Positions 8,625 to 13,778 of a stretch of 35,468 bases of DNA are shown here, piece after piece. Positions within the stretch are counted from its first letter, which is position 1; each line of letters starts with the position of its first letter. The notes below the pieces were generated by a model. The model was not told the origin of the DNA and did no database searches. It saw only the letters and a program-made list of their open reading frames with translations. A program made the position numbers and the translations under genes. The stretch covers positions 1 through 35,468 of the forward strand of contig CAZHFX010000007.1 of assembly GCA_964531745.1 (NCBI GenBank), read 5' to 3'. The stretch is from JACRFW01 sp964531745. Lineage in GTDB: Bacteria; Patescibacteriota; Patescibacteriia; Magasanikbacterales; GWA2-37-8.

Positions 8625-8843
8625 CTACCTGTAGACGAGAGCGAGCACGCAAGCCACTGCCGCGATAGCGATCATGATGAGAGCGCCAACGTCGCTCTCC
8701 CTGTCCAGCCTTGAGAAGTAGGCGGCGAGCCTGCTCGCGCGCTCGCAATGCTCTTTGGCCTTTCTGAGCGCTTCCTCCACATCTTTTGTGGCAGTCGCCA
8801 AATCCATCATGGTGGTTGCTATGTCTTTCACGGCAGTCGCCAT
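8625..8843 (-). CDS. Small GC-rich tail-anchored protein of unknown function
   Basis: The product has 72 residues. Residues 1-50 are an amphipathic, Ala/Glu/Lys-rich helix likely to form a coiled coil, and residues about 53-71 are one hydrophobic segment ending in a short basic tail (VYR). This fits a C-terminally anchored membrane protein with its helix in the cytoplasm. Unlike most genes here it has a Shine-Dalgarno-like GGAG 9-10 bases before the ATG, a promoter of the TTGACA-17-TAACAT type, and a structured leader. Its codons are clearly more GC-rich than those of the adjacent array. I recognise no family. The regular coding style, ribosome site and flanking hairpins argue it is real and possibly acquired. 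Confidence 0.6.
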   Translation of the reverse strand: MATAVKDIATTMMDLATATKDVEEALRKAKEHCERASRLAAYFSRLDRESDVGALIMIAIAAVACVLALVYR

Positions 8844-8862
8844 TTGTTTTTCTCCGCAGACT

Positions 8863-8917
8863 TGTTCGCGCGTGAGTCGGCTGGCGGGACTGCCAGCGAA
8901 ACTACCGCTCGCGAACA
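8863..8917 (-). promoter_or_regulatory. Structured leader of the small tail-anchored gene
   Basis: TGTTCGCG at 8863-8870 is the reverse complement of CGCGAACA at 8910-8917. Between them CTGGC and GCCAG (8881-8896) form an inner hairpin. The element sits between the predicted minus-strand promoter and the ribosome site of the 72-residue gene, so it would be transcribed as a nested stem in its 5' leader. Confidence 0.5.
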
Positions 8918-8930
8918 GGGTGTGAGCTGA

Positions 8931-8959
8931 ATGTTAAACGGTTTTGTTGCTTTTGTCAA
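8931..8959 (-). promoter_or_regulatory. Predicted promoter of the small tail-anchored gene
   Basis: On the minus strand, TTGACA (complement of 8954-8959) and TAACAT (complement of 8931-8936) are separated by 17 bases. The -35 is perfect and the -10 matches at four of six positions. Transcription would start near 8925, giving a leader of about 80 bases that contains the nested stem. Confidence 0.5.
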
Positions 8960-8975
8960 AGTTTTCAGCTATACT
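8947..8975 (+). promoter_or_regulatory. Predicted leaderless promoter of the ATP-grasp gene
   Basis: TTGCTT at 8947-8952 and TATACT at 8970-8975 are 17 bases apart. The -10 box ends only eight bases before ATG 8984, so the mRNA should begin at or within a base or two of the start codon. The promoter overlaps the divergent one for the small minus-strand gene. Confidence 0.55.
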
Positions 8976-8983
8976 AACGTGGT

Positions 8984-10018
8984 ATGTCCCACATCAAATT
9001 TTTCAAAGACATCACAAAAATCAGCGTCGCCGAGGCCGGCGGCAAAGGCGCGTCACTCGGCGAAATGACTAGGGCCAAGATTCCGGTGCCGCCCGGTTTT
9101 GTCGTGCTGGCGAATGCGTTTGACAGATTTTTACATGAAACGGGGTTGGCAGAGGATATGCCAGCTCAACTTAAAAAGGTTAATCCCGAAGATACTAATT
9201 CCGTAGACAAGGCCAGCGCGGTGATTCGCGATATGATTCACGATCGGCTGATGCCGAAAGATTTGGGGAAAGAAATTCTGGGGGCGTTTGATAAGCTAGA
9301 TGCTAAATATGTGGCCGTGCGCAGTAGCGCGACGGCCGAGGATTCATCCGTCGCCAGCTGGGCGGGGGAGTTGGAAACCTATTTAAACACAGAGAGAAAA
9401 AACGTGTTGGACAAAGTGAAGCAATGCTGGTCATCGCTCTTCACTCCGCGCGCCATTTTTTATCGTCATGAAAAAAAGCTGCTTGATCATTATGTTTCCG
9501 TGGCGGTAGTAATTCAAAAAATGGTGCAGGCGGAAGTTTCCGGCATTGCTTTCACCGTGCACCCGGTGACCGAAGACTATGACCAGATGATCATTGAAGC
9601 TGGGTTTGGTTTAGGCGAGGCCATTGTGGGCGGCCTGATTACGCCGGATAGTTATGTTATCAGCAAGAAGGCCATGAGTCTGCTAGATGTGAGCGTGAGC
9701 ACCCAGACGAGAAAATTAATACGAGCAACAAAACGACAAAACAAAAAAATAAAAACCCCACCCCGTACCCATCCCCTAATAGGAGAGGGACAAAGGGAGG
9801 GGTATGAAGAGTTAGGATCGAACGTTTGGGTGGAGTTGCGCGAGAGCGAAGGGGGAAAACAAAAGCTGTCGGGCAAGCAAATTATGGAGTTGGCCGGTGT
9901 GTGCGTTGGTATTGAAAAGCATTATGGCTTTCCCTGCGATATTGAGTGGGCGATGACGGAAGGCAAGTTTTATATCACTCAAAGCCGGCCGATTACGACC
10001 CTAAAACCGCTTGTTTGA
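8984..10018 (+). CDS. Stand-alone ATP-grasp (PEP synthase/PPDK N-terminal type) phosphotransferase subunit
   Basis: The product has 344 residues and matches only the N-terminal PPDK_N (PF01326) domain of PEP synthase or rifampin phosphotransferase. The GGKGASLGEM loop (Lys21), AVRSSATAED with Arg113, SWAGELETYLN at 125-135, GLGEAIVGG near 209-217, DIEWA with Glu321 and ITQSRPIT near 331-338 are all intact, so ATP binding and phosphorylation of a histidine are expected. The His-swivel and PEP/pyruvate barrel that follow in full-length PEP synthase are absent. The array upstream supplies six separate His domains. About 30 residues near 249-279 are an in-frame insertion derived from a palindromic DNA repeat, between RKLIR and VWVEL. 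Full PEP synthase is excluded by length. Confidence 0.9.
   Translation: MSHIKFFKDITKISVAEAGGKGASLGEMTRAKIPVPPGFVVLANAFDRFLHETGLAEDMPAQLKKVNPEDTNSVDKASAVIRDMIHDRLMPKDLGKEILGAFDKLDAKYVAVRSSATAEDSSVASWAGELETYLNTERKNVLDKVKQCWSSLFTPRAIFYRHEKKLLDHYVSVAVVIQKMVQAEVSGIAFTVHPVTEDYDQMIIEAGFGLGEAIVGGLITPDSYVISKKAMSLLDVSVSTQTRKLIRATKRQNKKIKTPPRTHPLIGEGQREGYEELGSNVWVELRESEGGKQKLSGKQIMELAGVCVGIEKHYGFPCDIEWAMTEGKFYITQSRPITTLKPLV
9755..9803 (+). repeat. Palindromic GC-box repeat inside the ATP-grasp gene
   Basis: This imperfect palindrome (a C-rich half, then CCCCTAATAGGAG, then a G-rich half) is read in frame as part of a 30-residue insertion. The same family occurs at 11298-11335 between genes and, on the other strand, at 25531-25560 inside fmt. 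Confidence 0.7.
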
Positions 10019-10047
10019 GCCGAAATTTGGCGGTAATTTTGCAGGCA

Positions 10048-10076
10048 TTGACAAAATCTGATTTTTGTGCTATACT
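10048..10076 (+). promoter_or_regulatory. Strong sigma-70-type promoter before the zinc-ribbon gene
   Basis: TTGACA at 10048-10053 and TATACT at 10071-10076 are separated by exactly 17 bases. Predicted start is near 10083, leaving a leader of about 135 bases before ATG 10219. Confidence 0.75.
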
Positions 10077-10110
10077 TATTTCAATAAATTGGGTAACGGC
10101 GTTTATCAAA

Positions 10111-10201
10111 GTTCCCAAAATAGATCCCGCAAAAAGCCTTCGGGCTCCGCGGGGTAAGGGTCGAAAAACTTAATTAACATCTCAAAACACATTTTGGGAA
10201 C
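10111..10201 (+). promoter_or_regulatory. Candidate structured RNA leader (unidentified class)
   Basis: GTTCCCAAAAT at 10111-10121 is the perfect reverse complement of ATTTTGGGAAC at 10191-10201, closing a domain of about 70 bases. Inside, CCCGC/GCGGG and AGCC-TTCG-GGCT form a stacked hairpin (about 10125-10154) capped by a stable UUCG tetraloop, followed by an A-rich single-stranded stretch. It lies wholly between a strong promoter and the zinc-ribbon start codon. I cannot match it to a known riboswitch; a leader element or a processed small RNA are both possible. Confidence 0.55.
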
Positions 10202-10218
10202 AACAACGTCATAATCCT

Positions 10219-10533
10219 ATGGCTTTTGGTACTGATCGGCAAATGTACGATGTGGACTTAACCTGCGCTAAATGCGGGACCCACATTTCTCAGTTGCCTT
10301 TTCAACCGTCTGGTGACCGACCTGTGTATTGCAGTGAATGCAATCGCGCGTTCCGTCAGACTCGAACTGGTGGTATGGGTGGAAGCGGCATGAGCCGCCC
10401 CCCTCGCCAGATGTACAGCGTCAATTTGACCTGTGCCAGTTGTGGAACAGCTATAACTCAGCTGCCTTTCCAACCTTCGGGCGACAAACCAGTATATTGC
10501 CGAGACTGCATGCAGGCTCGCCGCAACGCTTAA
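10219..10533 (+). CDS. Tandem CxxC...CxxC zinc-ribbon protein
   Basis: The product has 104 residues made of two nearly identical zinc ribbons joined by a Gly/Arg/Pro linker. Each reads LTC-x2-CGT, then QLPFQPSGD-x-PVYC-x2-C. The four cysteines per unit fit a structural zinc site, and the spacing resembles the CxxC-x17-CxxC family common in CPR genomes. The two copies differ at few positions, which suggests an internal duplication. Partners could be nucleic acid or protein; the sequence does not say. The gene is monocistronic: strong promoter and structured leader upstream, intrinsic terminator 18 bases downstream. Confidence 0.8.
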   Translation: MAFGTDRQMYDVDLTCAKCGTHISQLPFQPSGDRPVYCSECNRAFRQTRTGGMGGSGMSRPPRQMYSVNLTCASCGTAITQLPFQPSGDKPVYCRDCMQARRNA

Positions 10534-10550
10534 TCTACAAGATTCTTAAG

Positions 10551-10579
10551 CCCCACGCTAGTAATAGTGTGGGGTTTTT
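10551..10579 (+). terminator. Intrinsic terminator after the zinc-ribbon gene
   Basis: CCCCACGCTA and TAGTGTGGGG pair around a short GTAA loop with one mismatch, followed directly by TTTTT. A second imperfect hairpin (CCACGC ... GCGTGG, 10592-10617) follows and may be a dispersed repeat. Confidence 0.8.
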
Positions 10580-10622
10580 AGTTCCTGCCCGCCACGCAAG
10601 CCAGATTGCTGGCGTGGTGCTC

Positions 10623-10651
10623 TTGCTTTAGGCTGTTTTTTCCGCTAATAT
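10623..10651 (+). promoter_or_regulatory. Possible promoter for the HD-domain gene
   Basis: TTGCTT at 10623-10628 and TAATAT at 10646-10651 have 17-base spacing, 22 bases before ATG 10674. The match to consensus is moderate, but a new promoter is expected after the terminator at 10551-10579. Confidence 0.4.
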
Positions 10652-10673
10652 AGTGTGAGTTTGTAATATATAT

Positions 10674-11285
10674 ATGAACAAAAGAGAAAAAGAGGTTTTT
10701 GATTATACCCATAAGAAAGTAAAAGCCTGGTTTAAAGGCCGTCTTTCCCCGGGGCATGATTTTGGCCACGCGGAACGAGTAACTCGTTTTTCCATTCGTT
10801 TAGCGCGCGCCGAGGGTGGTAGCATTTTTTTAGTCGCGCTCTCTGGTTTGCTTCACGATGTTGGCCGAGCTATTGAGCAGGAGTTTCCTCAAAAAACGCA
10901 TCACGAATTGTCTTACGATCTGTGCCGGAAATGGTTTGGGGCCGACCATGTCCTGAAGACGTTATCTCGCGCCGAAAAACTTATCATTTTATATGCGGTG
11001 CGCAATCATTGGAATAATTTTGCCGATGGTTGTTGGGAAGCCGTGATACTTCGTGATGCCGACAAACTGGATTTATTTGGCCCCATTTTTATTACCCGAG
11101 CCAAACAGCACCTAGACAATAGTTGGAATAAAATTCAGCACGATTTCAGGCTGGTGTATGATTGCTGGTATTGGTTGCGCACCAAAACTGCCAAGAAAAT
11201 TGCGGGCGGCAAGAACTTTCTCCAGTGGAGCGACAAATTTTACGCCAAACTTCTCCGCTCTAAAGCCAAGCCGGTACGGTTATAA
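10674..11285 (+). CDS. HD-domain metal-dependent phosphohydrolase
   Basis: The product has 203 residues with the HD-superfamily pattern: His32 in GHDFGHAERV, the HD pair His61-Asp62 in LLHDVGR, histidines at 76-77 (KTHHELS) and the late aspartate in LRDADKLD (Asp128/Asp130). These residues bind one or two metals and hydrolyse phosphate esters, often of nucleotides. The substrate cannot be read from the sequence; the overall layout resembles small YedJ-type HD proteins. It has a likely promoter of its own and is followed by a palindromic repeat and mnmA, with which it may be co-transcribed. Confidence 0.8.
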   Translation: MNKREKEVFDYTHKKVKAWFKGRLSPGHDFGHAERVTRFSIRLARAEGGSIFLVALSGLLHDVGRAIEQEFPQKTHHELSYDLCRKWFGADHVLKTLSRAEKLIILYAVRNHWNNFADGCWEAVILRDADKLDLFGPIFITRAKQHLDNSWNKIQHDFRLVYDCWYWLRTKTAKKIAGGKNFLQWSDKFYAKLLRSKAKPVRL

Positions 11286-11297
11286 TTTTTTTACGTT

Positions 11298-11335
11298 ACC
11301 CTCCCCTATAAGGGGAGGGATAAAGGGTGGGGTTT
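11298..11335 (+). repeat. Palindromic GC-box repeat upstream of mnmA
   Basis: CCCTCCCCTATA-AGGGGAGGG forms a near-perfect hairpin followed by ATAAAGGGTGGGG. It ends four bases before the mnmA ATG and is the same family as the copies inside the ATP-grasp gene and fmt. Its position means it could mask or replace the ribosome-binding region. Confidence 0.7.
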
Positions 11336-11338
11336 AGT

Positions 11339-12586
11339 ATGACACCGCAAAATAAACTACGAGTATTGGTCGCTATGTCTGGAGGCGTCGACTCTTCCGT
11401 TGTTGCCGCGCTTTTGGGGGCTTCAAAAAAGTACGAAGTCATGGGTGCCTACATGCTGAATTACGACAACAACCAGCCAGGAAGCGAAAGTTGTTGGCTG
11501 CCAGATTACCGTGATGCCTTGCGCGCGGCCGCACATCTTGGCATTCAGCTTTTGAAGTTTGATTTCACCAAAGAGTATAAAAAAATGGTGTTGGATTACA
11601 TGTTTAAAGAGTACCAGGCCGGGCGCACGCCCAACTCCGACGTGCTCTGTAACACATTCATTAAATTTGGCGCTTGGCTGGAGAAAGCCCAAGAGCTCGG
11701 TTTTGATTATCTGGCCACCGGGCATTATGCCCGAATTGGAAAATCCCCGCTTGGGCGGGGTAGGCCTGCCCGCAATGCTCTCGCTAGCGAGGCAGGCGGG
11801 GGTGGGTTGGCGTTATTAACTTCCAAAGACACCAACAAAGACCAAACTTACTTTTTACATCAATTAAACCAGAATCAACTTGCTCACACTTTATTCCCGA
11901 TCGGCGGTTACACCAAACCAGAAGTGAGAAAATTAGCTTTGAAGTTTGGCCTGCCTACGGCCAAGAAAGAAGAAAGTATGGGTATTTGTTTTGTGGGTGA
12001 GGTGCCGATGAAAGAATTTTTGGAGAAAAAGATTAAACACAAACCAGGAAAAATTATTTTGAGTACGGGCGAGGTCGTTGGCACGCACGAAGGTTTGTCC
12101 TTCTACACCATTGGCCAGCGGCACGGTTTATCTTTTGGGGGGCGCACCGCTGTCATCCTGAGTGAAACGAAGGATCCCTTAAATTCAAAGGCAAGGGATT
12201 CTTCGGCTTCACCTCAGAATGACAGTAAGCCGTTGTATGTCGTCGACAAACACCCTAAAACCAACGAGCTCGTTGTCGGTTACGAAAACGACCCGCTCTT
12301 ATATAAGAAGGAGGTTGCGTTGGGTGATATCCATTGGGTTGGACAAATACCAAAACTTCCGCTAAAATGCCTAGTACGTTTACGTCATCGCCAGTCACTC
12401 CAAAAGGCCATAGTTAGCAATTCCCCGCTTGGGCGGGGTAGGCCTGCCCGCAATGCTCTCGCTAGCGAGGCAGGCGGGGGTGGGTTGGCCATTAAGTTCG
12501 CCACCCCAGAGCGCGCCGTCACCCCTGGGCAGTTCGCCGTTTTCTATCTGAAGGGCGAATGTTTAGGCGGGGGAGTCATTATTTAG
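11339..12586 (+). CDS. mnmA: tRNA-specific 2-thiouridylase MnmA, with three in-frame repeat insertions
   Basis: MnmA activates U34 of Lys, Glu and Gln tRNAs with ATP and installs sulfur. The PP-loop AMSGGVDSSV (residues 12-21), the first catalytic cysteine in TPNSDVLCN (Cys104), GHYAR, SKDTNKDQTYFL and the second cysteine in MGICFVG (Cys217) are all present. ATG 11339 gives the normal N-terminus; a GTG at 11327 lies inside the repeat. The product has about 415 residues, but three segments (about 136-158, 271-296 and 362-384) are translated palindromic DNA repeats; without them it would be about 345 residues, near the family norm. All catalytic motifs survive, so the enzyme is probably active. 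Confidence 0.93.
   Translation: MTPQNKLRVLVAMSGGVDSSVVAALLGASKKYEVMGAYMLNYDNNQPGSESCWLPDYRDALRAAAHLGIQLLKFDFTKEYKKMVLDYMFKEYQAGRTPNSDVLCNTFIKFGAWLEKAQELGFDYLATGHYARIGKSPLGRGRPARNALASEAGGGGLALLTSKDTNKDQTYFLHQLNQNQLAHTLFPIGGYTKPEVRKLALKFGLPTAKKEESMGICFVGEVPMKEFLEKKIKHKPGKIILSTGEVVGTHEGLSFYTIGQRHGLSFGGRTAVILSETKDPLNSKARDSSASPQNDSKPLYVVDKHPKTNELVVGYENDPLLYKKEVALGDIHWVGQIPKLPLKCLVRLRHRQSLQKAIVSNSPLGRGRPARNALASEAGGGGLAIKFATPERAVTPGQFAVFYLKGECLGGGVII
11744..11811 (+). repeat. 68-bp repeat, copy 1, inside mnmA
   Basis: Identical over 68 bases to 12422-12489. It contains a CCCCGC-TTGG-GCGGGG hairpin, the perfect palindrome CTCGCTAGCGAG and flanking GCCTGCC/GGCAGGC arms. It is read in frame as a Gly/Arg/Ala-rich peptide beginning SPLGRGRPARNALASE, just after GHYARIGK. 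Confidence 0.9.
12150..12225 (+). repeat. 76-bp inverted repeat inside mnmA
   Basis: CTGTCATCCTGAG at the left end pairs with CTCAGAATGACAG at the right end (one mismatch), and further in GGATCCCTT faces AAGGGATTC. The arrangement is typical of dispersed palindromic repeats with TCATCCTGAG ends. It is translated in frame between SFGGRTA and KPLYVV. Confidence 0.85.
12422..12489 (+). repeat. 68-bp repeat, copy 2, inside mnmA
   Basis: Exact copy of 11744-11811, in the same orientation and the same reading frame, placed in the C-terminal beta-barrel part of MnmA between KAIVS and the IKFATPERAVTPGQ segment. Confidence 0.9.
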
Positions 12587-12589
12587 AAC

Positions 12590-13000
12590 ATGCCTTTAGT
12601 AATAAAAATAACCGCCATATTACTGGTAATCTTTACAGGATTTTTAGTTTTAGTGTTGCCTCAATATATAGTACTCCGATTGCGTAAGTATGGGATTTTA
12701 ACAGCGTCTGTACCAAAAACTATTTTCGCAACGGGGATCATGCAACTCTTGATATTAAGCGTCCTCCTTTGGTTTCCGGGAATCAATAAAATTTTTCCAG
12801 ACCATTTGAACATTTTTGTATCTTTCTTTTTACTGGCAATTTTTTTCTCCATTTTTATATTTTATTTGGTATTCAGAATTACCTTTCTAAAAAGTCTTGT
12901 CATTATTGGTAGTATTTCCGCATTCCTTTTGTTGTGGCTGGCGCTTGTTCAGTTTGCGACACATCGTTTGATCGCCCTATTACCTCCGGTAATGTTTTAG
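12590..13000 (+). CDS. Small multi-pass membrane protein, unknown
   Basis: The product has 136 residues with four predicted membrane segments (about 4-28, 45-63, 73-95 and 102-125), separated by short charged loops (RLRKYG, NKIFPDH). No signature motif is visible and I do not recognise a family. It starts three bases after mnmA ends and may be co-transcribed with it. Codon use matches the surroundings, and the regular hydrophobic pattern argues for a real gene. Confidence 0.65.
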   Translation: MPLVIKITAILLVIFTGFLVLVLPQYIVLRLRKYGILTASVPKTIFATGIMQLLILSVLLWFPGINKIFPDHLNIFVSFFLLAIFFSIFIFYLVFRITFLKSLVIIGSISAFLLLWLALVQFATHRLIALLPPVMF

Positions 13001-13049
13001 CTAAAATATTCTCAAAGTGGGGTTGGCGGTAATTGTTTAAAAAAAGTCT

Positions 13050-13772
13050 ATGATCATTGGTTTTACCACCGGTCGTCTAGAAAATGAATCCTCGTTTATT
13101 GGAAAGATGAAGTTCTTTGTTGATCTTGGATGCCAGGCCATCGAAGTTAGCCTGCTAGATTATAACCGATTTGCATTGATCAAACCTCATGTTGAACATA
13201 AATACTTTAATTCTTTCGCGCATCGCTCTGTACATGCGCCGGTAAAATTTGGGGCCGAGCCAGTCACTTACCGTGATGATGAGGCAACGCGCGCGTTGCT
13301 TTACAATCTTGAATGGCTATGTGAAGCAGTGCAAGCCTCGATACTGGTGGTGCACCCAGATCGGGTAGAAGATTGGAATGTATTTAAAAAATACAAGTTG
13401 CCGATCTGTCTGGAAAATATGGACGCGCGTAAAAAAACCGCGAGAACAGCAGCTGGAATGAAGCCCTTCTTTCAAGGCAATGAGTATGGTATGGTATTTG
13501 ATGTGAACCATGCCTTTACGAATGATCCGACGATGCTATCTGCTAAAGATTTTTGCGAGTCATTTGGCCATCTAATTAAGGAAGTCCATTTAAGCGGGTT
13601 TATCGAGCTAGAAGAAACGGCCAATCGGCACGCGCCGATTTTTGAAACACAGCAGGAACCAATTTTGCAGGCCATCAAAGATCTCGCTGTGCCGATTATC
13701 CTTGAGGGGGTGTGCAAAACACCCGAACAATTTAAGAAAGAATTTGCCTTTGTAGTAGAATATTATTCCTAA
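13050..13772 (+). CDS. Xylose-isomerase-like TIM-barrel protein (sugar phosphate isomerase/epimerase or Nfo-like family)
   Basis: The product has 240 residues with the metal-ligand pattern of the AP endonuclease 2/xylose-isomerase-like barrel: His62 in SVHAP, His102 in VVHPD, Glu122 in CLENMD, Asp151 and His154 in FDVNHA, His180 in EVHLSG, His194 and Glu219 in IILEG. The set is complete, so a metal-dependent enzyme is likely. Family members include endonuclease IV and many sugar isomerases; at 240 residues it is shorter than typical endonuclease IV, and I cannot choose the substrate. It lies six bases upstream of alaS, which suggests co-expression. Confidence 0.75.
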   Translation: MIIGFTTGRLENESSFIGKMKFFVDLGCQAIEVSLLDYNRFALIKPHVEHKYFNSFAHRSVHAPVKFGAEPVTYRDDEATRALLYNLEWLCEAVQASILVVHPDRVEDWNVFKKYKLPICLENMDARKKTARTAAGMKPFFQGNEYGMVFDVNHAFTNDPTMLSAKDFCESFGHLIKEVHLSGFIELEETANRHAPIFETQQEPILQAIKDLAVPIILEGVCKTPEQFKKEFAFVVEYYS

Positions 13773-13778
13773 GTCCGC

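Noticed and set aside
8984..10018. Full PEP synthase (ppsA) or PPDK
   Set aside because: Only the ATP-grasp domain is present; the His domain and PEP/pyruvate barrel are missing from this protein and no barrel occurs in the window.
13050..13772. Endonuclease IV (nfo)
   Set aside because: The metal-ligand pattern is shared by many sugar isomerases, and the protein is shorter than typical endonuclease IV; the narrower name is not supported.
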